A DNA stretch of 64,000 nucleotides from Ehretia macrophylla (GCA_037974665.1 CM075765.1:58437747-58501746); one strand, 5' to 3'; numbered from the stretch's first letter, positions 1 through 14,435 are shown. The notes: a model not told the origin generated them from the letters alone. Numbers and translations: made by a program.

Positions 1-97
1 AAATTAAATAAGTGGAGCCTACCCTAAAATAGCCCTTACAGAGCTTCTCTATCAAGAGCTGCTAGTTGGTGGTTGAGGAGTAATAGGTTCCGCATAA

Positions 98-102
98 GCT
101 AT
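98..102. repeat. Target site duplication of S1, left copy
   Basis: GCTAT here and GCTAC at 2604-2608 flank the solo LTR; four of five bases agree. Confidence 0.75.
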
Positions 103-2603
103 TGTGACGCCCCGAGATTTAGTCATGCATTCAATTACTGTTGCATCCCTTGTTTGCGCATTTACTTCTGTGCTTTACTAACTGACTTCTGTGACTACTA
201 TTCACTCCATTTTTTAAACTGCATTCTATTAGTGAATTAGCATTTTTATTAAATCACATTAATAGTTAGAGAAGTGGGAAAAAATGTGCAATTGAGCTAG
301 AAGTGATAGGATAGCTCATTTAAAAAATGTTTTTTAGTAGTTAAATGAATAGTGTTACGTAACAAAACTTAGAGATTTAAATAACTAACATTACTTTTCA
401 CCTTAGGCTCGTTTTTAAGTTAATAACGCGCATTTTAGAAGTTCACTTAAGCACCTAAACATGACCCCACTTCAATACATACTCGATATAACACAACACA
501 AGCTCATTTTAACACAAAATAAAAAAATTCAGCAAGTGACCAGTGCCTGAACCCGACAGCCCTTCCCATGCACATTTGGAGATTTTTGCTTCATCAAATC
601 ATCAATTCAAGTCAAGCCAAGACTTGAGCAAGTAGTGTAGGGTGTATGCAAGCTTCCTAGGTGCCCCTACGCGAATTGGTGAGGGATTTCATGGCTTATT
701 TTCGCATTTTGAAATAGTTGTTATTTTCTTGATTTGTTAGAAATGATGTTAAATGCTATTCCAAGGCTCAAATAAGCTTATATATATTGTGTACATGTAG
801 TAGGGACCACATTTATGCTATTGTTTCAAGTATTAAAGAGTAGAAATCGTTAGTTAATTCGTAGGAGTAAATAGTGACAGAAATTCTAGGGTTTTGTGAA
901 TTTGCGCGTTTTAACTTGATTCAATGCTCCTAATAGATGCCTTAGGTGCTAATAAAGGTAGTCTAATAGCCCCGTACACTTGCATTGCTCTAGAATCGCA
1001 TAGAACGTGAAATAGTCGACTTTAACAAAGGGGTTTCGGGGTTAATGCGAATCTGGGTGGATTCGGGCTTCACTTCTAGTATTCTTAGGCTACCTAGGTG
1101 CAATAGAAGCCTTGATAACCCTTGTTCGAAGCCCGGATGAGGTATGTGTAGTTTAAAGCCATAAGAGGGATTTTTGGGCTTTCGGGGTAATTACGGGCGT
1201 TTGAATGAGTTAGAGGGTTGAGAGGGTTCCTTGAGGGTTAGTTAGAAGGTTGGGAGAGTTTCCCTTTGAAATTGAATCATTAACTTAGGATTGGAAGAGA
1301 AATAGTGTGAAAAACAAAGGGGTTTAAGTGCTATTTCTGTTGACTCACTCTTCTAAGCCCATGGCATGACCTCTTGGGTGTTTATATGTGGTTTCAAGTT
1401 GATTTGGAGCATTTGGTATGATTCTATGCTTATCTTGTATATGTCCCTTTGTAAAACTGCTTATTTGCTTATATAATTATTTCTATTCTAACTGCATTGA
1501 GGTCAACCTACTTTGTTGATCCTCCTACATGTTATTGCTTATCTTATTGATATTAACTTGCCATTGTAAAGTACATTGCATAGTGGTTGCGCAACCATAG
1601 TGTCAGGGGTGGATGTGTTGAATATCAGCTGGGCGGCAAAGGGCTTGCCGGTGGATATTCAAACTCCGTGCCCTAGTCCCTCATTCGCCTGGTCTTGAGA
1701 TTGCCAGGGGATGTTGGGTCGTAGGATTATTGGGGTACATCCGGAGTACACCCACTGGAGTGTTTAGGGTTATGCCGGCTTATCGTGATCGTGATCGTGG
1801 TTCGTGGATCATGAATGAAGACCAGTGAAGATTGGTGTATAGGGGTTATGTGAAATGTATCCTTTTAAATGTGTGGTTATTTAAGCTATCATTGGTTCTT
1901 TAATTGTCTAATTGTTATTGTTGTTTAACTGTATTACCTATTGCATTGCACGCCTAGGGACTATATCCCTCACTGGGCAACAGTGGTTGCTCATACCTCG
2001 ATATATGTTTCAGGAGACGCTGAGGGTGATCCCCAGCTTGTTGAGATAGTTGAGGAGGAGGAAGTTCAGACTGATCCTTTACCTTAGTTGTTGTGCCTGT
2101 TAGCTTGAGGTGGTTTATATTCTTGCAGCTATGTGGAAGGCTCATCTGTTTATCTTATGTCCTATTTTGTAGCCTGAGGGCTATGTATATGCTTGTTGTA
2201 CAAGTTGAAGGATAGTTGATTGTGGTGTAGATTTGGAAGCCTATGTCTTGTAATAACTTATGTTTCTGCTTTCATTCACTTTGCATGCTTGGGAGTGATT
2301 GGCTTAATGTAGAATGTTTTATCCTTTAAGTATGTTTTAATGTTATCCTAGAATGTCATGGCTATTAGACTATGTTGTAAACAAAGTTACTTGCATGCTT
2401 GTGTGGTTTTGGAACGGTTGTTGCTTTGAGGCTCGGATGGCCTTGAATCTTTAAATATTTAGCCATGAAAAGCTTGTTTATCTTGTGGTCACTTTATTTG
2501 AGAGTTTATAGGTTTTCAGAATGTCCACGGTACAGGGGAGACTCTGTCCGTGTGTCAGGTCCGGACGTAACCTTTAGCTTGGGGGTTGGGTCGGGGCGTG
2601 ACA
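103..2603 (+). mobile_element. Solo LTR S1 (Ty3/gypsy type)
   Basis: The segment begins TGTGACGCC and ends GGCGTGACA, near-inverted termini of an LTR, and is flanked by GCTAT (98-102) and GCTAC (2604-2608), a five-base target duplication with one mismatch. No primer-binding site, polypurine tract or coding region follows, so this is a solo LTR left by LTR-LTR recombination. It shares with the other long LTRs here a donor-like GGTGAGGG (GT at 679), a hairpin at 1975-1992 and an acceptor-like TTTCAG/G (AG at 2012-2013). Near its 3' end it has the box GGGGAGACTCTGTCCGTGTG, also found in the K family, its closest relative in the window. Orientation follows from these blocks. Confidence 0.9.
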
Positions 2604-5600
2604 GCTACAATTTGTGGGGAGGCACCTATTCAGTACTTCTGAACTCGTCTTGTATCTATAGACATTAGGTCGCTAAAGCCAATAGTTTGGTGCCCAGGCA
2701 ACAACCACTCATCTTTGGTTGCAGCTTCAGTCGAAGTCTATGCTTTCAAGTCAATTCCATTCCTTGCTTCTCCGGTTGATTGCCCAGCCGCATCACACCT
2801 AAAAAAGTTTTGGAACGACAGTTTCACTTACTTCTCATGGACATTGGACCTTCTTCAAATTGGCCTTTGATTGTTGGGTCGTGTTAACCTATAAAGAACT
2901 TTTATAATAGCTTACACTCCTCAGAAATTACTAAAAGACTGGCCTACGACCCCTCATAGAAAAAAAGGTCTCTGCTTAAAGTAATTTCAAATAAGTCTGT
3001 GAGCGTACTTTGACAAGGGCTGACAACTCCTTCTTTCTATTCTATAGAAATGCCAATAGCAAATAAAATCAAATCTTACTATTAAAATATAGGGATTCTT
3101 AGTCTAGTCTAGCACGTAGTTTCAAATAATTAAATTAAGAGAACTAGTGATCTATGCCTGACGAACGTCAACCACCTCTTTAAGGTCTTCAGTAGTTAGG
3201 GGATGTAGAGCCACTATTATCTCCTCTTAGCGAGTTTGGTACCCACTCCTCTTATTGGCTGGGGATGTACACAATAGTCGAAGTAACGTATAATATGCGT
3301 CGATCATGATACGACCTGAATAGATTGAGTCAAGTAATGGCATCCACTAAGACCTTACCTTAACTGGCATGACATTTAAAGAAGGCTACGTCTAGACCTG
3401 AAGAATCCCTTAGTCTTTCGATCTAGACATATTATCTGAGCGATTCTCCTAGTGCTTAGTGGGCCAAGTGTATTTTCTTTTAGTTAATCTACTCGTTTTA
3501 CGGCCGATTTCTTTTTATCCTTCGCTTGTAGCCACTGAATCTTGTTTACGATACAACACCATTGATTGGTCTATTGGCAAAGGAAACCCATAATTAAAGA
3601 TTTCGTCTGTCCTCCAGACATTTATTATGCTGTCACTACTGCTTATCAATTTGAATTACATCGAAGCTCTCGTTCAAAATTCATCTACGAGAATTCTAAA
3701 CAAGAACTCGAGACTTGAAATGAATCCAAGTGGAAGTTGTGTAAGGAATAGGATGCAAAAGAAAGGATGGAAAGACAAAGACAGGATTTCTTAGAAGTTA
3801 GAAGTTTCAGTTCAAGTCCTTGGTTCAAGAATAAGCAAGAGGATAGTAAGCAACAAGCTAGCAAGTAGTTAGAAAGCTAACCTGAAAGCAGGGCAAGTAA
3901 CCCAAAGCATCGGCATTGGAATTGATTGATTGGATTGAGGTAAAATCTCTCTTGTTCCTCCAGCTGCTCTGCTTGATTTGAGGAATTAGTTGGAGGTGAG
4001 ATGTAGGCCCATGCTTCTTGTGTTGAAGTAAGTATACTGGTGACATATTATAAGATCTATGAGCTTCTTCCTTCTTTCCTAAAAAGAAAGTGAGTAAAAA
4101 CCCCAACAATAAGTGTGAGAAATTGAATTAGAGCTCACAAGTAAGGTAAGATAGATCTTCTCGTAGCAGTTGTAAGCCTTTCCGTTGTTGCAGTGAATGG
4201 TATATAAGAAACCTTAGCTATTGAATCAGCTCTTAGGGTGGTCCTTATGCTTAACACAAGGAGTTTGGACATTCATACTTCTTGCTAAACATTTTTCTGG
4301 AAGAAGGGATTGAGAGAGGGGATAAAGGGATTTAGCACTGCAGATGAATTGAAGAAGAAGGATCGTATTCTCTCCTTCTATCATTGATGGTATCATATAA
4401 AAGATCACGGCTGCATTTAGGTATGAAAGAACGATCTGATCTTAACTAGAAATTGCTTAAAAGAAGAGTTCGCCGAAGGTTGGAAGGAAGTAGTGTGTCG
4501 GGTTCACCAGGTTCTACCACTGAGGGGCTTAATCATAGTCAAAAGAAGAGTTTGATCCTGGCTTGTGTAGCCAATGCGAAGCTAGCCTTCCCCCTTTTAA
4601 ATCTTCTTTTTAAACATGGGCCTCTAGCTCTAAAGAATTTCCTTCTAATCTATTTCCAGTGATGTGCAAAAGCTGAATCTGTCAAATCCGGATCTCCTGC
4701 CCCTCTTATGGATCCCATAGAAGCCTAAGGATGGCCTCCCTCGCATCAGACTAGAATAGATGCCCCTCACTAGCAGCAACAGTTTCTCTCACATATCCCT
4801 ACCTGGACCTAGCATCAGGAGCCAAGCCGTATCAACAATCAACAACAAACCTAAGATCTCGGAGAAGAGGATCTTGCGCAATAACTCTCCTTTGACACAT
4901 AGGCGCTATCAGCCCTTCTCTTATGCCAGGTCTGGGGGAGGAGGAATGGAATCTGCCTGGAGCGAGTCAAGTCTGGGATCTTTTTTTCCTTAAGGCTAAA
5001 GCCCTTAAAGCCATGTTTTTTTCTCTTCTTTAAAGCCTGGAGCTGGTGTATGAGTTTATTATTTCATAAGTAAGGAAATTGAGATTGTTAGTTTCATTTC
5101 GTGAACCAACTACCATTTCTCTTCTTCTTCCGTACTGTCTTCTTAGTCTACCTACTCCAGAACCAGGAGGGAGACTCACTGGCTGTATAGTCTTTGCATG
5201 CACTTGGCCACTCAAGTTTTGGCTTGGCCACACTCTAATAAGTTTCCATCTTTTTTTTTTAATAAAAAGCTACTGGACTTGGCTTCTTTCCTACACATAG
5301 TGTCTTTCATTGAATAATATCTGCAGTGCTTACTGATTCAATCACAGAAGAAAAATTACAGCTGTTACACATTCAATTGCTAACATCACACCGTTTATTG
5401 ATTAACGTATGACTACGGCTCCTATGAGTTCTTACGTTGGGAAGAGTCTCAACTTCAAGGTAGTACATACTTGATTAGAGAAGGAATTTCTTACCTAATG
5501 CCATGCTTTACAAACATTCTGACCAAAGCCCCAGCTTAATAACATAGGATTTTTGCTTTTCCCCCATCCTATGAGGGCTGCCTCATTTGCCTTCCTATAA

Positions 5601-8600
5601 GGCCTATAGAGAGGATTCAAACTCTTCATCCATGACTCACTGGCATTTCTTCCAGAATGAAGAGAGAGTAGAGCTATTGAAGCAGAAAGCCTATTAGGCT
5701 TAGTACGCTATAAACATCCTGTTGCCATATCTTCAAACCTATTACCGTAGGTCGACTTTCAATAACTCTCGCTCTTTTTCGTGAAGAGTCAGTATCTAAT
5801 CCTTGCACTCTAGAAGTTGATTGAGGACTTCTATTAACTTTGATAGATGGCGTTGGAAGAAGTGGTGTCCAAGATTTCTCCCAGTACCACCACAACTCTC
5901 CTTGCCCGTGGTTGGTTTAGGCCACGAAAAAATACCAAGAAGTGTTGACCAGTAAAGCCTCCAGAGACCCAGGTCGCACCTAAACTCAAACTTGAAGTTA
6001 GAGCTTTTGGTGGTTTGATCTCACCTTTACGATACTTCATATTGAGATCAAACAAAGGCCACAATATCCCAAACCTTATCAGCTCTGGATTTTCATCCTT
6101 TGCTTTCCGGAGAAGAGGACTGGACTGCGTACCAGGCCAAATACTTAAGCCAGGCATGCATCCACCTATTCAATAGTAAGAACTCGAGGAAGTCAAAAGC
6201 CCTAAGGCCCAGTTTCACTTCTTCTGGAGCCAAAGATTCTCTTCTGCCACTACTGGTGGCCATGCCTTTGAATTCTGTCCCAATTGAGAGGACCTCTGCT
6301 GGAGGCGAGTCCTTGCCACCTGGTATGGTCTTTCCTAAGCTCCTCATAGTGCTACATTCTAAGGTAGTATTACAGTTTTAGCTGCTTCCTTGACTTGCGC
6401 AATTGTCACGAAGGTTGAACAAAATACCCTATAATTCCAATTTTATCTCAACATGAAAAATTATCAAATCAAATAGAATACCATGGAGGGTAAAAACCAC
6501 GCTTGGCAGTGCGTTAAGTATGCCACTTCATTTATACTTTTCTACTGCAAGCAAGAGTTGTCGAGTATTATAGTACTAACGTATGGCTTTCGATATGATG
6601 TATCGTTCTCATAAGATTCAATCTATATCCGTTTTTTACCAAAAGGAAATTGCCTTACCTACCTCTCTAGCTACGAACTCCGCCTTTGCTATTAGTATCT
6701 CAGCTGGTGTTGCTGCTAATACTGGATCTACTACTAGATCTTCCATTTGTGGTGCTGGTGCACAGGTAGGTTGTGTCGGTGAAATGGTGGCCCACTTTTG
6801 CTTTATTAGTGGAATCTCTTTTTTTAGTCCCAACACTTTCATCAACCGAATCTACTTCTACTGAATCCACTGCTGAGAACTGAATTGCCTTCTTTCTTAT
6901 CCCATTCCGATCACTAAACTCCAAATCTGGATAAAATTCAGCTCTGCAGATCACAACATGGTCAGCATATCTCTAGCACAAGCAGCTCCAAGTCCGGAAC
7001 TAGTAGACCCAGAAGATGTTAAGTGAGTTGGGTTTAATCGATTCTGTTGATTCTGCAGACGGTGACCCCTACAGTGGTAGGACATACCGAAGTAATAGGA
7101 ACAACCTAAACAAAAGGGGCTTATCAACTCCCAGAATGCTGGGAGGAAACACCTGGCCTTATATATAAAATATTATCAAAGTTTAGGGGCATATGTGCTC
7201 AATAAATTTGCTGATAGTCCAACAACTATCGTTGCCATGTCTCATCCCAACCATAGGACTGGATTTCGTCATATCAGGTAGTTAGAATATCACTATTCTA
7301 GTGGGAGGGGGTTCGATGGGTTCAACAACTATAGGTAAGGGTGGGTACCTTGGTCTTACCAAAGGAGTGTACAGTATCTAGCATTACCAGTACCAGAGAC
7401 CCCACACTGGGCTTTCACTTATCATAGTTGAAGATAGGTGACCCTGGGATGCCCACCCTCGTCGGGCCCCTAATCTTCCTACCGATAGTGTGCCCCAGGA
7501 CTACTGGGGAACACCCAAACTAGTTGGATACTCCATAGCCTAACCTAAGTGGATCATAGCCTTCTAGCCACAGGGGAGTACTAACTTAAGCGAAGTAATA
7601 GACGTGTTTACACTGTGTTGTCCATACATCCAAGATGAGATATTAGTTGTCCTCTTATCGAGTGACCTACGTACTTAACCCACAAGCTGGTTAGTGACAT
7701 AGTACCTTTTCATTCAAATAAGTTAGAATATATCCTATATACAAAACTTACCAATAAATATATACATATGAACCATTTCATAATAGAAAGAGCTCACTGT
7801 AACTTAGGCCTTGTTAGATAGAAGCAAAAGAATTTCACTTCAAAATCCAAAGGGAGATAGAACCTAAGAAGAACATAGAAAGTAAAGAAGAAAAGGCATA
7901 ACTAGAAGAATTGGGTGAAATAAGTGAATTTATCCAATTGAGGCATTCTTTTTTTTTCAAAAATGATTTATCAGAGAGGAGCCCTTAGGGAGCGGGGCTT
8001 CTTTCTTGAAAAATAAAGGGGGAGAGGGGAAGGAAGGCAGCAGGAGATATCCGATAGCGGACTTTCCAATGCATGAGGAGTGCAGAGGTTTTTAGAGAAG
8101 TAGCATGACGAACTAAGGGGAGGTCTATGACTGAAGGGAGATCGACTGAGTTGGAGAGCCAATCATCTATTTTCAGTATACTTTGTCACTGGCTGGTTCG
8201 ACTGGAGAGAGACTTCCAATGACTCTTCATCTCGAGATAAACCATTTATATCATAACTAATGCAATCATCTATTTTGACTTCCTCTGCCCCAGAGCCTTT
8301 GACCTCTACAGATCTAAGTGGCTAGCAAGGACTAGTGGTGTGGGATAAAAGCCATTTTCTTTTCTTTTGCTTTGGCACCTGAATCCAGAGCATGCTTGAA
8401 GCCCGATCGTCACTTCCACCGAAGAGAGAGTGATTTTGAATAGTCAAGATCTTATATTAATGCTAGGATTCAAAACCTTGATTTGGCTTATTTCGTGTAA
8501 CAGTACTTTCTTTAAGTCATTTCCATGATTCTGCTCGCAATTACAACTACAAGCATCAAATAGAACAGCAAAAGTGTAGAAGCAAAGAACTCTTTCTTTG

Positions 8601-9905
8601 CACCGTTCAACTTCTACTCCTATTCATTTCTTCCTCGTTGCTTTGAATAGCGTAGTAAAGTACCCAAGCACAGGATGAGACTTTCCTTTCTTCTTTCACA
8701 TAGTGACATGACTCCAATTTCTCCTTTTGTTGTGAGAAAGAGTTGGTCATCTTCCCTAGGGTTGTCTTCTTTGTTCACTTCCTTTCCAATCTCGAAAATT
8801 GCTAGTCGGTTTTTTTCCAACCAAGAAGGGCATGGGAGAAAGATGCAAAACTCTGTTAGTCATCCTTTTTTAATATGACTTAAAAAAATAGATCTAACAG
8901 AGTTTTCAGTCTTTTCTAATTATTTATGTATTTGGCAAGATTTCTAATTTCAATATCCGTTTTAGTTTCAATGTCTAATTCGGAAATTGCTATATACTAA
9001 GTGAAATAATGAAAATGTTCGTGCTTCCAATCTAAAACAAAAGGATATTTTGGGGTTATAGCTTGGAAAGCATAGTGCCACTGAAGATGTCGTTATAGTA
9101 CGAAAATAGTCTTTTTTTCACCGCCTCCCCCTGATGTGGGGCGAGATGAGAGGATCCCGGCTGGCCTTCCTGATGTGCCTCTTGTGAGGACCTGGAAGCA
9201 TAGTGATTCGAGCCTGGGTGATCCCCCTCGCTTTGTGCACCAAGAATGAACCCCAACCCGTAATTCTCTAAGGGAGGAGTAAGACCTAGTGGGGGATTGA
9301 ACCCCCCAGTGATTCCCCTAAACACGGTATTATGTGAAAGCACACAACATCGTCCAGAAGCTTATAGCCCCTTACCTAGGTCCAATATTTGCTTGTACAA
9401 GCTAGCCATCAACAGACGGATATCATTTTTACCGCGGTCATCCCCTATTGGGCATAGCCTTTTCTCCATTAGGCTCCTGTAAGGGCCGGTATGAGAAGGG
9501 TCCCCATCTCCCTTGTCAAAGCTTAGTTATTTATGAATGAGAACTCGTTTTGCTTGTTGGCTGGTAGCTCGATGCTTGGTTAGCTCGAAAGCGAGTTTTG
9601 ACTCTTTGATCGTCAGGAAATAAAGGTGTGATTACCTGAGGTGAGGTTGACCTTTTTTCTGCCTTAGAAGCAGTATAGTTTAGGTCATGCGCGGATGCAA
9701 AAAGGGGACAAGGAGAAGTGCTTGTCCACTTACAACTGAACCCCTCAAGCGAACGAGTAATGAAGCCTTACACAGATCAAGATAAGAAATATAGGGCAAT
9801 TCTCAAGCTAGACCCACACAAATGTTTAATCAAAAGCTTTGTCATCCTTCCCCATAACAGATTGAAAACAAGAACCTTGAGTCACCAATTAATTGAGGAA
9901 TCGTA
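2604..9905. other. Decayed non-coding DNA, possibly organelle-derived
   Basis: Between two solo LTRs lie 7.3 kb without an intact gene. Open frames are short (under about 110 codons), overlap on both strands and have no recognisable domain. The base composition and texture resemble plant mitochondrial intergenic DNA, and one short stretch (4532-4563) matches the start of mitochondrial small-subunit rRNA as I remember it. The origin of the rest is inference. At 9364-9507 the minus strand has an uninterrupted 47-codon frame that I cannot assign. Confidence 0.35.
4532..4563 (+). pseudogene. Short fragment resembling the 5' end of mitochondrial rrn18
   Basis: The stretch contains AAGAGTTTGATCCTGGCT, the conserved first helix region of bacterial-type small-subunit rRNA, preceded by ATCATAGTCAAAAG, which I recall as the leader of plant mitochondrial 18S rRNA. 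Similarity stops after GGCT: the usual CAGAAGGAACG does not follow. It is therefore a truncated, non-functional fragment of about 32 bp. Such short rRNA duplicates are common in plant mitochondrial genomes, so it supports a mitochondrial origin of the surrounding DNA. The longer leader match is from memory. Confidence 0.5.
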
Positions 9906-9910
9906 CCTGT

Positions 9911-12423
9911 TGTGATAACCCGAACCCGGCATACATCTAATGGTATTTAATTGCATTTAATTAAGTGTTATCATAAATGTTAGCATTGAATTATGTGTTT
10001 ATTTTTAGTTAAACATTCATTTGTAGCTTTATTTTCATACTTATGTTAATCGGTTTTATTTTTCTTGCACCTTAATGCTCGGTTTTCCATTAAATGAAAA
10101 GTAACTCTGAGCCGAAGTAAATTTTCAACTATGTTACTTTTCAAAAATTATATTTTCTTGAATTCTTTGAGATTTAATTGTTATTCTTTTATTGTCGCAA
10201 AGTGCATAGCATATCGAGAGCGATAGTTAGAAAATGATTTCTAGTCCTCAGCAAATAGTGAAAACTAGTATTTAGTGTTTTAATTTTAGTGTTTTAATTG
10301 TTGTTAGCTAGAATTAATATTACATTAGTTATTTTAGCTTTAAAAATGCATAAAATAGGCTAATTTGACCAACTTAGTTAGCATTGACCAAGCCTTGACC
10401 AAATTGACTTGTTTGTCACCTTTTAAAAGCTTATATTAGCACAAAAATAAAAAAAAGGTGTTGAAAATAGAATGCATGGGCCGAAAATGCTAGGAGAGAA
10501 AAAAAAAACATTTCAACATTCAAATCTTCGATTCTTCGCGTGAGCTTGCACGGGGTGGTTTTCGAGGCATCTAGCGAGGTTTTCCTAGCGTCTAGGAGCG
10601 TCTAAGGTGAGGGTTTCATGTTTATTTGCGCATTTGAATATTTTGTGTATTAACTTTGATTTTTGGGTTTTATCCGTATATTGTTATTTTAATCATTTTG
10701 AGGCTTAAAGAATGTTCCCTAACAATTGTAGAACATGTATTTATAGCTTTGTAACATTTTCTACGGTTAAATATCGAAATTGAAATATAAATTGTTTAAT
10801 GAATAGTAAATTATGAATAGTAAACCCCCGTTTTGATGAAGTTGCTCTATTACACGTTCTGTTGATGTAGGAAGGTGCTAGATATGCTAGAATTCCTAAA
10901 TGTATGGTTTAATTAGATTGTGTAATGGAAAAAACGGAGAAAAAGGCTTAGTGAAAGTTGGGGTCATTTCGGTCAAGTTTGGAATTTTCTCGATTTGCGT
11001 GAAGTCATTGTCAAGGTACGTCATGGAAGCACTTTTGGTGCAGTTGTGACATTGGTTGGGTAATCGGTTGAGTTAGTTGTAGTTCAAACGAGCAAAGGGA
11101 GAAATCGGGGCTTTGCGTGAATTCTAGGGTAAAGTAGGGTTTCGGGGTCTTTAGACGTGCCTTATAGTGACCTAGGAGGATTGGTGAAGTCGGTTTCCAA
11201 AACTCGTAGCTCGTTTGAAAGCAGTAGCGTTTGGTAAGTTGGGGTCATTTTGTGTTTTTGTTGGTTTTCGTAGAGTTTTGCTTGTAGAATGCTTGTTAAT
11301 GCTTATTACGCTTGTTAGAGTTAATTTTGATTGAAATGTTTATCAATTGTTGATAATGCTTGATATCTTGTTTATCGCCTCTAATCTGTATTGTTGTGCT
11401 ATCGCTCGTTTATCGCCTTGTATCGTGTCTTGCCTTGCATAGTGTCAGGCGCGTGAGTGATGGGCCTCTCTGGGTAGCCTCGGGTTGCTAGTGTTTGTTG
11501 CTCTAGCTTCGTGTCCTATTCATTTTTCTCGCTTGGGTTGCCTCCCAGGGAGATTTGGGTCGTAGTATTGATGAATACTTCCGGGGTATTCGAAACTGAA
11601 GTTATAAGGTGGTTGCGCGCTTATTGTCATCGTTGTCAACATCAAGCTCGAGATTGATGTATCGCTCGTGAAATGGTACATTGCTCGTATGAGTGAACGA
11701 TAGCCTTCAGAGTGTGGTATAGCTTTGAATGGTTGTGTTAATGCTTTCAGTAATTGCTTATTGTATTGATTGTTTATCTCGATTGCTTACTTATCAGTTA
11801 TATTGCTTAACTGTCTTATTTGCATTGCACGGATTTCTTTCTCTCCAATTCGTTATCTGTCTCGCCCTTACTGAGTATACGTATTATGTATACTCACTCC
11901 TCACCACCACATTTTAGGAAATGTCATGTTAGCTGGAAAGTTCGTGATTTCGTGAAAGTTTGTGCTTGAAGAGTTATCTTGCTTGCTATGTGGCCTGAGT
12001 TGTCAAAGATGCAAAGATGTATGTTCATGTGTTGTATGTAGTTATTGTTTAAAGGAATGTAATTTAAATTCAACTAGGTAAATGAGGTAGAATGAAAAGC
12101 TAGTTTATGTCTCTAGTCAGTATAGCTTAACTTTAATCCATGTTTGTATTGTTTAAAGGAAGAGTTAGAATAGTCTAGTACTTGGAAATGTATGTATATT
12201 TGCTTGTGATTGCTTGTTGAGAACAAGGCTCGGATGGCCTTGAGGTGGTTGAATGTTTGGACATGGTATTGGTCCACCTATATGCTGTCGCAGGTTTGCT
12301 TTTTGCCTAGAAACAGGGGAGACTCCGTATGTTTTCCCTGAAAATTATGCCTGGGTTTGGATTTGGGTTGTGATTAGATCGATTGATAGAACTCCCGATC
12401 TCGTGAGGGATCGGGGTGTTACA
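9911..12423 (+). mobile_element. Solo LTR B2 (B family)
   Basis: The segment starts TGTGATAACCCG and ends GTGTTACA, and is flanked by a perfect duplication CCTGT at 9906-9910 and 12424-12428. The 3' part closely follows the LTRs of B1 (the AAACAGGGGAGACTCCG box, then GCCTGGGTTTGG, then the terminal inverted repeat), so it belongs to the B family or a close sister. It holds a donor-like AAG/GTGAGG (GT at 10607), a perfect hairpin at 11873-11895 and an acceptor-like site at 11916-11917, where CAG has become TAG. No internal domain remains. Confidence 0.93.
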
Positions 12424-12428
12424 CCTGT

Positions 12429-14435
12429 CACGTTGAACCATGTCTGTCAATGGTGAAAGATAGCCCTAAGTGGTCTTTCCCTTGCTGGCAGGATGACTAC
12501 TATGGACAAAGATGACGACTACTCCAAGTCTCTGGTCAATCCATGCTGATGCTAGAATAGCTTTTCCCCCCGCCCATACCTGGGAATAGAAAGTACAACC
12601 TCTACTGCATCCTATCCTCCACTTTAGTTTAATTATTTAGTTCTAGAATCACAGACATTGGCTAATGATACCACAAACTTTTTGGTTATCTCATACTATA
12701 TTCTATCTACTCTTACTGACCTTCCCTTCAAGCAGACTAAGAAGAAGCCGACATAACGGTAGCAGCTACGACTTTTTCCTTTTGGGCTTACTTGCCAAGT
12801 AGAATAGCAACGGATTCTGTACCAGCCAACCCTATTCTATTTAAGCGAGTGTTCCCTCTCCGTTCTATCTTTCTAAATAAGTCAAATCGGTGCCTTTTCT
12901 ACGGGAAGACTCCTCAATTAGTTAACTGGGTATGAGAAGGCCTCCATTATAGTCTATAGTAGCCCATCTTTCTCCAACCCTGAGTTCCAGTGAGACTAGC
13001 CAAGCCAAGCGAGTCCAATAATAGCGTCATCAATAGCAGAGGATATCCCTCCTACAACTAAATTTGAGGATGGCACTTGCACTTTGGTTGGGAGCTTTCC
13101 CTTCTCTATGGCTAATTCCTCGCTGGCCGATCACCTTTTACCTGGTTCTATTAAGAAATCTTTTTTTCGGTGTGAGCTTCTAATTCTGACAACAGCTACA
13201 TCTAGGGCACTGCATAAGGGAATAAGTGAAGTCAAGGGATTTCTGTCTAACTAGTTCTTGAGAGTAAGCAAGCTACCTTCATTCAATAGATTTGTGGTTG
13301 AGTCAATAACATGCTTTGGGTCGGGAATCTTTGCTTTTCTCTTTTGCATTTCTGCTGCCTGCGTTCTTCTTTGTGTCTGTTTGTATCGTAAAGCTGGTCG
13401 ACGCCAGCTGTAATGGTTGAAAATAGAAGCCAACCTTCACCCCCTAATAAAGCTTTTTCGATAAAGCAAATGATTCGTTCGGACAACTTCAGACCAGATT
13501 AAGCCCCTTTCATTAGCCGATCTTACAAGATCGATCGGGTGGGCTGGTTGGGAAGGGGTGATTAGCGGAAAAAACCATTGCTGAGATATAGATTCTACTA
13601 TTTGGTCAGGACGAATGAGGGGCTGTAAAGCATGCTCTGGAGGAGATTGACCCTTCCCCAAGTTAGTCCAATTAGAAAGGGGAAGGCCCGCTGTCTAGAC
13701 TACATTTCGGGAGTTTGAACTCCATCCCATTTCAACCAAAAATACAAGCCTATCAACGATATCTAAGCTTCCTTCCTTATGAGTGGAAATCCAATCTCGT
13801 TTTGTTTTTTTTTTGTTTTGCATAAAAACCAGCCAGCCGGTTATATATATATTAATATTAAAACCCGGTGCATTTCTTCAAACCTTTTTTTAGAAGCGCA
13901 TACTTTATCCTCCAAAAATGACCTCTCCAGTCGGGGAAGGCATAAGATATTTACCTAAACTAGTAGGTCCTTGAGCGGAACCCGCCTTAGCCCCAAGATG
14001 TTGGTCTCAAACTACAAAAGTAAATGCTTGAGCTTGAGTGAGAAAGGCCTCCTCGCTTATTGACTTGAACCACTGACCTTTACAACGAACCTATAGAACA
14101 AAAAGAACTTAACTAAGGGCACCTGACAAAGAACAAATAGCTTATCTCAACTACTTGACTTGAGTCCCAGTACTGAAAGACGTAACTTCAAAAGTTTCCC
14201 TGAAAGAATAGTAAAGAACCAAAAGTAGGGAGAGAGGGAGCTCTTACTACAGATCTCCCTTTCCTTATGGCAGGGGGTTTCAAACATCCTCTCAACTATT
14301 CAAATCCAGTTCATCCCTCCGTTCATTTATCGACCGGAGTTGAGTTCCGGGCTTGTCAAGGTGGGTAGGCATAGTTTAACATAGCATTTGTTGAAAAAGA
14401 CGGGAGGAGCAATGGATCCCCTACTTTCACCTGCA
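12429..14435. other. Non-coding decayed DNA
   Basis: I see no supportable gene in this 2 kb stretch. It has an AT microsatellite near 13839-13860 and short overlapping open frames on both strands without domains. It is probably continuous with the organelle-like DNA on the other side of B2, because B2 has a clean target duplication. Confidence 0.3.

Noticed and set aside
9056-9343. 95-codon minus-strand frame in organelle-like DNA
   Set aside because: No domain, no codon signature, and a competing plus-strand frame. Its G/P-rich look is not evidence enough.
13839-13860. AT microsatellite as a functional element
   Set aside because: A short simple repeat with nothing else around it.
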